DNA from: Paenibacillus graminis
GTDB lineage: Bacteria > Bacillota > Bacilli > Paenibacillales > Paenibacillaceae
Assembly: GCF_000758705.1 (NCBI RefSeq)
Contig: NZ_CP009287.1
Span: 6,696,001 to 6,760,000 of the forward strand
Reading direction: 5' to 3'
Length of the DNA stretch: 64,000 nt
A program made the position numbers and the translations under genes. Below, piece by piece: positions 1 through 8,049 of this stretch; positions within the stretch are counted from its first letter, which is position 1, and each line of letters begins with the position of its first letter. The notes beneath the pieces were generated by a model. It worked only from the letters and a program-made list of their open reading frames with translations, ran no database searches and was not told the DNA's origin.

Positions 1-20
1 AAGCCCGGCTTAGCATAAGC

Positions 21-71
21 AGCAGCGCAGCGATCCTCCAATGGAAGAGAATCTCTGCGCTGCTGTCTTTT
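21..71 (+). terminator. Rho-independent terminator of an upstream gene outside the window
   Basis: The arms AGCAGCGCAG (21-30) and CTGCGCTGCT (55-64) pair perfectly across a 24-base loop and are followed by GTCTTTT. It would end a plus-strand transcript entering from the left edge. The remaining 74-285 holds no gene or repeat that I can recognise; it is the upstream region of the MFS gene. Confidence 0.75.
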
Positions 72-305
72 AGCGCTGATTGAGCAGCAAGATAAGGGCA
101 GCTTCTCCGGATACACTCCCTTACTGGACAGATCCCTTTCAGGCAGCAAAACGCGATGCCCGCAGCAGAAATAATTAAGCAGTTGGAAATCTGATCAAAA
201 GTTGGTTTGTATCCCTTTTCAACAAGTGTTACAGTGATAGAAGCAGCCTCTTCAATGCTGCCATGAATACAAGCAAGGCATTTAGCAGGAAAGGAGTGCC
301 CAATT

Positions 306-1538
306 TTGCGGGAGAACCTTGATAAACAGTTTTCCTTCACCTCATTGAAGTGGTTCAACTTCTTCTTGTATGGAACGGTCGTTCTCTTCACCAGCTTCTT
401 TCCCCTTTATCTGCAGGAAGTGGGAATGAACAAGCTGGAGATCGGGAGCCTAATGTCGGTCGGGGCGCTTGTCTCCATTATTGCCAATCCCTTCTGGGGC
501 ATCTGGACCGACCGGTATCAGAATATCCGGCGGATTGTCCTGCTGATGCTCACAGGCACGCTGGTATTATCCCAGGTCGTATTCCAGGCAAATACATATG
601 AAATGATCTATGCTTCCATATTGTTTTTTTATTTCTTTCAGGGACCGCTGTTTGCCGAGAGCAATACCATGATCCTGAGCTACATTGACGGTACCAAGCA
701 CCGCTTCAGCTCTTTCCGGCTATGGGGATCGCTGGGCTGGGCCTTTACCGCAATCCTGGCCGGACCTGTGATTGAGTGGGCCGGTGTATCCGTGCTCTCC
801 TATCTGTTTGCGGCGCTGCTCTGTGCAGCCATGATCTCGCTGATTGTCCTGCCCAGACTCGACCATTCCATCGGGATTGCGCCGCTGCCGTTCAAGGGCT
901 TCCGCCAGATCTTTTATAATGCCTTTTTTCTGAGCTTCATCTTCTTTGGCATTCTGGTTTCGATCCCCAATACAATGAACAATACCTTCGTGTCCCTGTA
1001 CATTACAGAGCTTGGAGGCAGCAAGACCATGATCGGTCTGGCGGTGTTTCTCTCCTCGATTCTGGAGGTGGCTGTTCTTGTCCTGTGCGACCGTTACCTG
1101 AAACGCAGCATTCCGGTGCTGCTTGGCTGGCTCGCCCTGGTCAGCGCACTGTTCGTCTTGCGCTGGCTGCTGATGGCCGATGCAACAACTCCGCTGCAGG
1201 TGGCCTTTATTCAAATTCTGCATTGCGTTACGTTCGGCGGGTTCTTCTATGTCGGCACCCGGCTGACCATGCTGCTGGTTCCGAAGCCTTACCGTTCCTC
1301 GGGACAAGCGCTGTATACCCTGACTTGGAGCGGGATCTCGGGGATTATGGGCGGCGTTCTCGGCGGCTGGCTGTATCAGTATCTCGGCGCGCAGAGCATG
1401 TACCAGTCCGGAGTCTTTCTATCGCTGATTGGGACTTTGGGGTTCGGTGCCATGTGGCTGCTCGTCAGCCGTGGCGGCTATCACCCCCAGGACGGGCATC
1501 CGGAAGAAGAGTGGAATGAAATTGAGCTGAACCGTTGA
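306..1538 (+). CDS. MFS transporter, MFS_1-like/LacY-type subfamily
   Basis: A 410-residue integral membrane protein with about 12 hydrophobic segments, the usual length of a major facilitator permease. The loop after TM2 carries the MFS signature GIWTDRYQNIRR (about residues 65-76). The overall look is that of the MFS_1-like group that includes nucleoside and phenylpropionate symporters; the substrate cannot be told. The start is TTG at 306, supported by AGGAAAGGAG at 287-296, nine bases upstream. It stands alone between a terminator and the convergent 51-bp repeat array, so it is probably monocistronic. Confidence 0.85.
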   Translation: MRENLDKQFSFTSLKWFNFFLYGTVVLFTSFFPLYLQEVGMNKLEIGSLMSVGALVSIIANPFWGIWTDRYQNIRRIVLLMLTGTLVLSQVVFQANTYEMIYASILFFYFFQGPLFAESNTMILSYIDGTKHRFSSFRLWGSLGWAFTAILAGPVIEWAGVSVLSYLFAALLCAAMISLIVLPRLDHSIGIAPLPFKGFRQIFYNAFFLSFIFFGILVSIPNTMNNTFVSLYITELGGSKTMIGLAVFLSSILEVAVLVLCDRYLKRSIPVLLGWLALVSALFVLRWLLMADATTPLQVAFIQILHCVTFGGFFYVGTRLTMLLVPKPYRSSGQALYTLTWSGISGIMGGVLGGWLYQYLGAQSMYQSGVFLSLIGTLGFGAMWLLVSRGGYHPQDGHPEEEWNEIELNR

Positions 1539-1622
1539 TGCTCCAAACCTCTTAAAAAAATGGGTACGCGTCAACATCGGCAGCAGGGAATTAGCCCCGC
1601 CGCCGGACAAGCCCATCACAAA

Positions 1623-1664
1623 CAGCAAAGCAGCGGTTCTCCCATGGGTGGAGAATCGCTGCTT
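1623..1664. other. Long perfect hairpin plus nearby 16-bp palindrome between convergent genes
   Basis: Two arms of about 17 bp (CAAAGCAGCGGTTCTCC and GGAGAATCGCTGCTTTG) pair with a single G-T wobble around a CATGGGT loop. No clean T-run follows on either strand, so a terminator role is only possible. A 16-bp perfect palindrome, TGCCGCGGCCGCGGCA, follows at 1724-1739 immediately before the tandem array. The rest of 1539-1746 contains no credible gene. Confidence 0.5.
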
Positions 1665-1746
1665 TGGGTCCATTGCCGCGTGCATCGGCAAATAATCTGC
1701 CACGTCGTGCCGCTAGTAGAGAGTGCCGCGGCCGCGGCAGCTTAAT

Positions 1747-2076
1747 CAAAGGTATTTTTACCTTTGATTTCGCCACTTCCGGCCGCGGCGGACCATTCAA
1801 AGGTATTTTTACCTTTGATTTCGCCACTTCCGGCCTCGGCGGGCCATTCAAAGGTATTTTTACCCTTGATTTCGCCACTTCCGGCTTCGGCGGGCCTATT
1901 CAAAGGTATTTTTACCTTTGATTTCGCCACTTCCGGCCTCGGCGGGCCATTCAAAGGTATTTTTACCTTTGATTTCGCCACTTCCGGCCTCGGCGGGCCA
2001 TTCAAAGGTATTTTTACCTTTGATTTCGCCACTTCCGGCCTCGGCGGGCCTATTCAAAGGTATTTTTACCTTTGAT
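1747..2076. repeat. Tandem array, seven units, 51-52 bp period (family 1)
   Basis: Units start at 1747, 1798, 1849, 1901, 1952, 2003 and 2055, giving steps of 51, 51, 52, 51, 51 and 52. Each opens with the perfect palindrome CAAAGGTATTTTTACCTTTG (8-bp arms, TTTT centre; unit 3 has one change), followed by ATTTCGCCACTTCCGGC and a GC-rich stretch. Long open frames exist on both strands because 51 is divisible by three, but the 52-bp steps shift the frame, which argues against a protein. It lies between the converging MFS gene and glnS. The same core recurs at 19249-19490. Confidence 0.95.
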
Positions 2077-2088
2077 TCGTCCCACGCC

Positions 2089-2130
2089 AAGAGGCTGCCC
2101 CCGTCATATGATGACTTCGGACAGCCTCTT
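2089..2130 (-). terminator. Hairpin downstream of glnS
   Basis: AAGAGGCTGCCC (2089-2100) pairs with GGACAGCCTCTT (2119-2130) with one mismatch. It lies just past the glnS stop on the minus strand. The following bases are not a strong T-run, so it may be a weak terminator or an mRNA 3' stabiliser. Confidence 0.5.
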
Positions 2131-2151
2131 GTGCTTAAAGTAGCCTCAGCC

Positions 2152-3852
2152 TTATTTGGCAGGCTGGAATGAGCTTTTTAGAGAAACGATAAGATTGAAC
2201 ACCGGATGCCCCGGTGTGGAATATCTGCTGTCCACGTTGAAGTATCCATGACGGAAGAACTGGAACTTGTCCTGCGGCACGCTGTCCTTCAGTCCCGGCT
2301 CCACAAAACCATGCAGAATCTCGATTGATTTCGGATTCAACTGGTCAAGAAAACTAGGCTCGGGCTTATCAGTAGTAGGCTCCATGCCCTCGACTTCAGC
2401 CTCCTGATCGGCCTCCTCAGCGGAAATCAGCGGCTCATAGAGGCGGAATTCCGCCGGTACGGCCTGGCCGGCATCCACCCAGTGCAATGTTCCCTTAACC
2501 TTGCGGCCGGTGAAGCCGCTGCCGCTTTTGGTCTCCGGATCATAAGTGCAGTGAAGCTCCACAACCTCGCCGTTCTCGTCCTTGATGAAATCCGTACACT
2601 TGATGAAATAGGCATTCTTCAGGCGCACCTCATTGCCGGGGAACAGACGGAAATATTTGTTCGGCGGGTTCTCCATGAAGTCGTCGCGTTCAATATAGAT
2701 TTCGCGGGAAAATGGAATCTGGCGGGTGCCCATAGCTTCATTCTCCACATTATTCTCAATTTCGAACCATTCCGTTTGGCCTTCCGGATAGTTGGTGATA
2801 ACCACCTTCAGCGGCCGCAGCACCGACATTGTCCGGGGAACCGTCAGCTTAAGGTCCTCACGGATGAAATGCTCCAGCATCTGCAGATCCACCAGCCCCT
2901 GGCTTTTGGAAATGCCGGTCTCATGCACGAAACTGCGAATGGCTTCCGGTGTATATCCACGGCGGCGAAGCCCGGAGATCGTCGGCATGCGCGGATCGTC
3001 CCAGCCATCGACATGGCCTTCATCCACGAGCAGCTTCAGCTTGCGCTTGCTGGTGACCGTCTGCGCGAGATTGAGCCGCCCGAATTCATATTGATGCGGC
3101 GAAGCCGGCATATCACACTCGGCTACCACCCAGTCGTAGAACGGACGCTGATCCTCAAACTCCAGGGAACAGAGGGAGTGCGTTACGTGCTCGATGGCAT
3201 CCTCAAGCGGATGAGCAAAAGTATACATCGGATAGATGCACCAAGCATCACCCGTATTATGATGATGGGAATGGGAAATCCGGTAAATGACCGGATCACG
3301 CAGGTTGATATTCGGGGAGGACATGTCGATTTTGGCCCGCAGCACCTTTTCGCCATCCTTGAATTCTCCTGCACGCATCCGGCGGAACAGATCCAGATTC
3401 TCTTCGATGGTGCGCTCCCGGTACGGGCTGTTCACCCCCGGCTCGGTCAGTGTACCGCGGTATTCACGGATTTGCTCAGCCGTCAGGTCATCGACGTAAG
3501 CCTTTCCTTTTTGAATCAGCAGTTCTGCCCGTTCATACATTTCCCCAAAATAATCCGAGGCAAACCGTAGCTCATCCCATTCATAGCCGAGCCACTTTAC
3601 ATCCTCTTGTATAGAGTTTACATATTCCGTATCCTCTTTGAGCGGATTGGTATCGTCGAATCTGAGATGTGTCCTGCCGCCGAATTCATCTGCCAGGGTG
3701 AAGTTAATCCAGATCGCTTTGGCATGCCCGATATGTAAATAACCGTTAGGCTCCGGCGGAAAGCGGGTCACCACTTCCTTTACTTTTCCCGAGCTCAGGT
3801 CTTCGGTAATGACATTCTTAATGAAATTGGAGGGTGTTCCACGGTTCTCCAC
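2152..3852 (-). CDS. glnS: Glutaminyl-tRNA synthetase
   Basis: A class I aminoacyl-tRNA synthetase that charges tRNA-Gln with glutamine using ATP. The catalytic HIGH motif sits in [14 protein letters not shown] (residues about 34-46) and the second signature is the degenerate VTSKRKL rather than KMSKS. The block [20 protein letters not shown] is typical of GlnRS, and the C-terminal part has the two beta-barrels of the anticodon-binding region. The start is set at GTG 3852: AAAGG lies nine bases upstream of it, whereas the TTG at 3861 abuts the AAAGG. At about 566 residues it has bacterial GlnRS length. Many Firmicutes instead make Gln-tRNA with GatCAB, so this gene is notable. Confidence 0.95.
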   Translation of the reverse strand: MENRGTPSNFIKNVITEDLSSGKVKEVVTRFPPEPNGYLHIGHAKAIWINFTLADEFGGRTHLRFDDTNPLKEDTEYVNSIQEDVKWLGYEWDELRFASDYFGEMYERAELLIQKGKAYVDDLTAEQIREYRGTLTEPGVNSPYRERTIEENLDLFRRMRAGEFKDGEKVLRAKIDMSSPNINLRDPVIYRISHSHHHNTGDAWCIYPMYTFAHPLEDAIEHVTHSLCSLEFEDQRPFYDWVVAECDMPASPHQYEFGRLNLAQTVTSKRKLKLLVDEGHVDGWDDPRMPTISGLRRRGYTPEAIRSFVHETGISKSQGLVDLQMLEHFIREDLKLTVPRTMSVLRPLKVVITNYPEGQTEWFEIENNVENEAMGTRQIPFSREIYIERDDFMENPPNKYFRLFPGNEVRLKNAYFIKCTDFIKDENGEVVELHCTYDPETKSGSGFTGRKVKGTLHWVDAGQAVPAEFRLYEPLISAEEADQEAEVEGMEPTTDKPEPSFLDQLNPKSIEILHGFVEPGLKDSVPQDKFQFFRHGYFNVDSRYSTPGHPVFNLIVSLKSSFQPAK

Positions 3853-4083
3853 AGTTATCAACCTTTCATTCTGTAATATTACTACTTCCTTGTATGAACA
3901 TGTTTCCTACTAATATACCCGTTAAGCGGGGAATGTTCAATAAAAGTCAAGAAGAAACGGCCGGGAAGTCCAGCTATAGAGGCCTGTTTGTTCATGGTGT
4001 TTTGACTTATTTCCCGGCTATAGAGTAGCATGGGGATTATAGTGTATGTATCTTTATAATTGCTATAAGAGGGGGACTTATTC

Positions 4084-4329
4084 ATGAAGCCAATCAAGCT
4101 GCCCAAAGAGCAGCGGGATACCATTACCGAGAATATCCGGGCCTACTTCGAAGCCGAACGGGGAGAGAGCATCGGCCATCTGGCGGCGGACAGCCTGCTG
4201 GAATTTTTCCTGCAGGAGCTCGGACCGGCGATTTATAACGGAGCGCTGGGCGACTGCCGCACACTGGTAGGCCAGCGCATGCAATCACTGGAGGACGACA
4301 TTTACGCACTGGAATGGAAAAAACGTTAA
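4084..4329 (+). CDS. DUF2164 family protein
   Basis: An 81-residue soluble protein opening with KLPKEQRDTITENIRAYF and containing LAADSLLEFFLQELGPAIYN, which matches the DUF2164 family pattern as I recall it. Molecular function is unknown. AGAGGGGG lies about ten bases before the ATG. The next gene begins 28 bp downstream on the same strand, so the two probably share a transcript. Confidence 0.8.
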   Translation: MKPIKLPKEQRDTITENIRAYFEAERGESIGHLAADSLLEFFLQELGPAIYNGALGDCRTLVGQRMQSLEDDIYALEWKKR

Positions 4330-4357
4330 TCCTTGAACCGGTAGAGGGGGCAGCCTC

Positions 4358-4906
4358 ATGTTTAATTATGTCATTGACGAAGAGCTTACGCTGAAGCTGT
4401 TGATGCCTGAGCACGCACGCCATATGTTCGCGCTGGTGGAGCGCTCGCGCGCCCGGCTCAGACAGTGGCTGCCTTGGGTAGACGGTGTTACGGAGCAGGC
4501 TCATTTGGAGACTTTTATCAAAAATTCAGTCAAACAGGGCAGTGAGAACGGCGGCTTCTCTGCCGGACTGTGGGTGCGGGAAGAACTGGCCGGCATTATC
4601 GGATACCACGAAATTGACTGGCACAACCGCTCGGTCGGCATCGGCTACTGGCTCGGCGAAGGCTATGAGGGTAAAGGCTACATGACCAGTGCCTGCCGGG
4701 TCTTCGTGGACTATGCACTGCTTGAAATGGATCTGAACCGTGTTGAAATCCGCTGCGCTACCGGCAACCGGACGAGCCGGGCGATTCCTGAACGCCTGGG
4801 CTTCGTGTTCGAAGGCGTGATCCGCCAAGCAGAAAAGCTTCCGTCCGGCTACATGAATCACGCTGTCTACGGGCTGCTGCGCAGTGAGTGGAAGCTGCTG
4901 GGCTGA
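4358..4906 (+). CDS. GNAT N-acetyltransferase, RimJ/RimL (YdaF-like) type
   Basis: A 182-residue GCN5-related acetyltransferase that would transfer acetyl from acetyl-CoA to an amine, in this subfamily often a protein N-terminus. The acetyl-CoA binding motif A is visible as GYEGKGYMTSA and is followed by ATGNRTSRAIPERLGFVFEG, the usual C-terminal RimL signature. LRQWLPWVDGV near residue 30 is shared with YdaF/RimL proteins. AGAGGGGG precedes the ATG by about ten bases. The physiological substrate cannot be inferred. Confidence 0.85.
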   Translation: MFNYVIDEELTLKLLMPEHARHMFALVERSRARLRQWLPWVDGVTEQAHLETFIKNSVKQGSENGGFSAGLWVREELAGIIGYHEIDWHNRSVGIGYWLGEGYEGKGYMTSACRVFVDYALLEMDLNRVEIRCATGNRTSRAIPERLGFVFEGVIRQAEKLPSGYMNHAVYGLLRSEWKLLG

Positions 4907-4948
4907 ATGGGCTGAAGACAGCACGTTTGTCCAAACTATTCGCAACGG

Positions 4949-4985
4949 GCAAAGCCCTGGGGGAATTATTCCTCCGGGGCTTTGC
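4949..4985 (+). terminator. Terminator after the DUF2164/GNAT pair
   Basis: GCAAAGCCC (4949-4957) pairs with GGGCTTTGC (4977-4985), with an inner GGGG/CCTCC pairing, followed by TTTCC. Confidence 0.7.
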
Positions 4986-5140
4986 TTTCCTAAACTCAGA
5001 TTGTTTATTCTCGTTATAGACGGAATCCTTCTGCGCGCCGTGCAGTTCCCAGCAGCAGTTGAGGTTGCGTAACAGTAGTACCCCACGGAGACTTAACATT
5101 GCCCCGATTCGAGGCCGTGCGCTGTAATGAATCCAGACTC

Positions 5141-5330
5141 TAAGTGGAAAAAGTATCACTAATCCAAGTCTCTAGGCTCCTCCACCAATATTAAGTGGAA
5201 AAAGTATCACTAATCTGAACCCATTAGCCTTCCAGCGCTGGATTTGCCGAATTTAAGGGTATTCCCACTAAATCCCTGTTGAGGCACAGATATCTGCAAA
5301 TTAGTGGTACAAAATCCACTTACCCTCTTA
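5141..5330. repeat. Regularly spaced repeat, 51-bp period (family 2): two direct and two inverted degenerate units
   Basis: TAAGTGGAAAAAGTATCACT occurs at 5141 and again at 5192, exactly 51 bp apart, with unrelated sequence between. Downstream, two degenerate units in the opposite orientation contain CCACT at 5265 and 5316, again 51 bp apart; the second reads TTAGTGGTACAAAATCCACT on the plus strand. The locus lies between the convergent GNAT and MOSC genes. The same repeat occurs at 59288-59478. The rest of the 582-bp gap (4907-5488) holds only the terminator at 4949. Confidence 0.85.
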
Positions 5331-5488
5331 AGGAATCTGGCGCAAAGCGACTTCAGCGACAGCAGAAAGTATCTCACAGCAGCACTCCACTTCACACAGC
5401 ACTCATATACATATAAGCCCTGTAAGTATCGGGAATCCTTGCCAACCCAAGAGTTCCCGGCTCTTCCGGGAGAACCCTTCCGAACCCC

Positions 5489-6133
5489 TTATCTCTCCGC
5501 CGTATCCAGCCAGCCCCGAAACTTCTCCCGGGTGACAGCGGACAAGGTCTCAAGCGCGGCCAGCTCCGCCAAGCCTGTCTTGTCCTTGCGTCCGTGCTCC
5601 ATCAGATAGAGCACCTGCTTGATCGGGAAGCTTCCTTCGCCGCTTTCCTGCTTGATGATTGAGTCGCCAGCGGCAATCTGGCCCTCGCGCAGCACACGGA
5701 AATAGAAACCGCTGTACCCGGTTTTCAGCACCTGTGCCGGCATATCCGCGGGGCCGTGTTTTTGCGCCAGCTTATAGCATGGAAAACGCGGCTGGCTGAC
5801 CTGCAGCAGTGTTGTGCCGATCTCATACACATCCCCGATGCACACTTCCGTCTCCAGCAGGCCGCTGGCCGTTATATTCTCGCCAAAGGCCGAATATTCC
5901 AGTTTCTTGCCAAGCCATTGCTCCCAATAGGCATAATGCTCAATGGGATAGACACACACTGCTTTGTCCGCACCGCCGTGGTTCACAAGGTCCGCTTGCC
6001 CGTCCCCGTCGAACCCTTCCAGATGAAGCTGCACCTTACCGGGTGCGGGCATTTTGTAGATGCCTGTCTCCAGCGGCTTGCCCCGGTAATCGACGGTCTT
6101 GGGCTTGCCTACATTAAGCGAGATGACTTCCAT
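5489..6133 (-). CDS. MOSC domain protein, YiiM-like
   Basis: A 214-residue protein with a MOSC (molybdenum cofactor sulfurase C-terminal) fold. NHGGADKAVC (about 51-60), FGENITASGL and the conserved cysteine of RFPCYKL (Cys119) are the family landmarks. YiiM-type members use molybdenum cofactor to reduce N-hydroxylated compounds; that role here is inferred from family only. It overlaps the preceding GNAT gene by 20 bp, with GGAGG inside that gene serving as ribosome binding site. Confidence 0.85.
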   Translation of the reverse strand: MEVISLNVGKPKTVDYRGKPLETGIYKMPAPGKVQLHLEGFDGDGQADLVNHGGADKAVCVYPIEHYAYWEQWLGKKLEYSAFGENITASGLLETEVCIGDVYEIGTTLLQVSQPRFPCYKLAQKHGPADMPAQVLKTGYSGFYFRVLREGQIAAGDSIIKQESGEGSFPIKQVLYLMEHGRKDKTGLAELAALETLSAVTREKFRGWLDTAER

Positions 6134-6644
6134 CCTCTTTCCCTCCTGTCAGCATGCAGCTCATAAATACCTCATCAACGTAACGCCCGCCAAGAAAAAA
6201 CTCCTCGCGCAGACGGCCCTCCTCCACAAATCCGCATTTGCGGTAGAACGCAAGCGCAGGTTTGTTGCAGGACAGCACACGCAGCCGCAGTTTGCGGATG
6301 CCGTTCTCCGCCGCATGGCTTTTGATCGCTTCGATCAGCTGTCTGCCAATGCCCATTCGCTGAAACTTCGGGTGAACGGCGATGTTGACCTCGCACACAT
6401 GACGGTTGCTCTCCATACCACTGGGACAGCCAAAGCCGACATAGCCGCACAGTTCCCCATCCTTCAGAGCGACCAGCTGTGAACCGGGAGGGGCATGCAT
6501 TAGATAATCCTCCCGTGAGCGCCACATTAACGGACCGGGTGATGTATCCTCAGTCCAGATCATATTATCAAGTACAATCAGCTCCCGGGCATCCTTGATT
6601 TCCGAGGGACGGATCGTTAAGGCATCCCTGTTCAGTTGTGGCAT
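6114..6644 (-). CDS. GNAT N-acetyltransferase
   Basis: A 176-residue acetyltransferase. Motif A is VHPKFQRMGIGRQLIEAI (Q-x-x-G-x-G) and motif B is the region around NKPALAFYRKCGFVEEGRLR, both for acetyl-CoA binding. The N-terminal 60 residues resemble the members annotated as protein or small-molecule acetylases, but the substrate is unknown. AAGGAG lies ten bases before the ATG. It sits between the MFS gene (75 bp upstream) and the overlapping MOSC gene, so the three may form an operon. Confidence 0.85.
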   Translation of the reverse strand: MPQLNRDALTIRPSEIKDARELIVLDNMIWTEDTSPGPLMWRSREDYLMHAPPGSQLVALKDGELCGYVGFGCPSGMESNRHVCEVNIAVHPKFQRMGIGRQLIEAIKSHAAENGIRKLRLRVLSCNKPALAFYRKCGFVEEGRLREEFFLGGRYVDEVFMSCMLTGGKEDGSHLA

Positions 6645-6719
6645 TCCTTCTACACTCCTTGCCTTACTAAATCACGCGGAAGACTGCAGCTGCCTTAACA
6701 GCATTCTCCCGCTGCAATT

Positions 6720-7931
6720 TCATGCCGTATTCCGTCCCAGTGTACGGGCGGAGCGGTTGATGTATGCATGTAACCCAAAGAATCCCACCGACAGCACAGC
6801 CATCCCGCATGCCAGCCACCCCGTCGGGGCTAGACCTCCATTGTCGAACTGGACGCCCATCAGATAAGGCCCGATCACTCTGCCGATTGCGCCAATGCCG
6901 CCGCTCAGCCCCAGATAGAACGGCGCATTGCGGTCTGCATGGTCCGAAATAAATGAAGGCATTGCCGGAGAGATCAGCATCTCCCCCAGTGTCGCCAGCA
7001 GCATCGCCAGAAACAAGCCGGCATAGCTTGGCATGAGCAGAATCACCGCATAACCACTCAAATAAAAGACGGCACTGGCCGTCATTTGCGCCGTTGAGGT
7101 TGCTGCGAACCAGCGTTTGATCAGACTGACCAGCGGCTGCGCGGCAAAGATCAGAATCCCGTTCAGCGTCCACAGAAACCCGTAAGTCTGCTTCGGCCAG
7201 CCTTCTGAGATAATAAACGGCGACACACCGGTATTCCAGATTGAATTGCCGATCAGCAGAAACATGGAGCCAATGGACATGAACAGATAAATCCGTATCT
7301 GACCCATAAGCCTCCAGCCGGATTGTGCGGGCTGCGGCTGCTTTCTCCGGGTCTGTTCGTGAGGTGAAGCTGTCCCTACTTTGCGCAAATAAAAAAAGAA
7401 AAAAACAGCAAATACAGCCGAAGTTACACCGTTTAGCACAAAGCTCAGCATATAATTGCCCAAAAATCCGCTCAGCGACGTTCCCAGTGCTACTCCTATA
7501 TTGTTGCAAACATAGATGATATTAAACAGCTCTGCACGCTGCTCGGCAAACCGGAAACCGACAAATGCCTGGATGGCCGGCAGCGACAGCGAATTAAACA
7601 GTCCAAATAATCCCATTAAAATAATAAACAAATGCCAGTTGCTGCTTGCCGCCGGAATGGAGAACAAGGACAGGGCCGTTAGGGCCAAGGCTCCCACAAT
7701 CAGCCGGTTGACACCGACCTTATGATAGAGCGAACCGCCCAGCAGCTGGCCGGCAATCCCCCCGAGCGCCTGAATCAGCAGAACGAAGCCGGCATCCTTC
7801 ATACTCCGGCCAAGCTCATCGAATACGTACATAGTCACGAGCGGCCACATCAGTGCGCTGCCGGTTGCGTTAATCAGGCTGGCAATCAGAAATACTTTGA
7901 TTTCCTTAGGATAGGCTTGCAAAAACTTCAT
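6720..7931 (-). CDS. MFS transporter, drug-efflux-like
   Basis: A 403-residue permease with about 12 membrane segments; the first TMs contain GSALMWPLVTMYV and the central loop a basic stretch (EQTRRKQPQPAQ) separating two six-helix halves. The fold resembles the YttB/YqjV-like multidrug exporters of Bacilli, with no visible feature to fix a substrate. It is the first gene of a probable MFS-GNAT-MOSC minus-strand operon. Confidence 0.8.
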   Translation of the reverse strand: MKFLQAYPKEIKVFLIASLINATGSALMWPLVTMYVFDELGRSMKDAGFVLLIQALGGIAGQLLGGSLYHKVGVNRLIVGALALTALSLFSIPAASSNWHLFIILMGLFGLFNSLSLPAIQAFVGFRFAEQRAELFNIIYVCNNIGVALGTSLSGFLGNYMLSFVLNGVTSAVFAVFFFFYLRKVGTASPHEQTRRKQPQPAQSGWRLMGQIRIYLFMSIGSMFLLIGNSIWNTGVSPFIISEGWPKQTYGFLWTLNGILIFAAQPLVSLIKRWFAATSTAQMTASAVFYLSGYAVILLMPSYAGLFLAMLLATLGEMLISPAMPSFISDHADRNAPFYLGLSGGIGAIGRVIGPYLMGVQFDNGGLAPTGWLACGMAVLSVGFFGLHAYINRSARTLGRNTA

Positions 7932-8049
7932 ATCTTGTCTTTCATCCCCTGTAACCTATGTGTCATTAATTCATCCAGTATCATCCTAAAACAGGGTCAA
8001 GGGCAAGTATATGGATTGACGCTTTATCGCGTCACTCAAATAAAACACA

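Noticed and set aside
1747..2076. CRISPR array
   Set aside because: The repeats are regularly spaced, but the sequence between them is nearly the same from unit to unit, the unit count is low and no cas genes are seen. Family 2 has only direct and inverted pairs.
2482..3570. 362-codon plus-strand ORF
   Set aside because: It lies antisense to glnS, which shows full GlnRS motifs.
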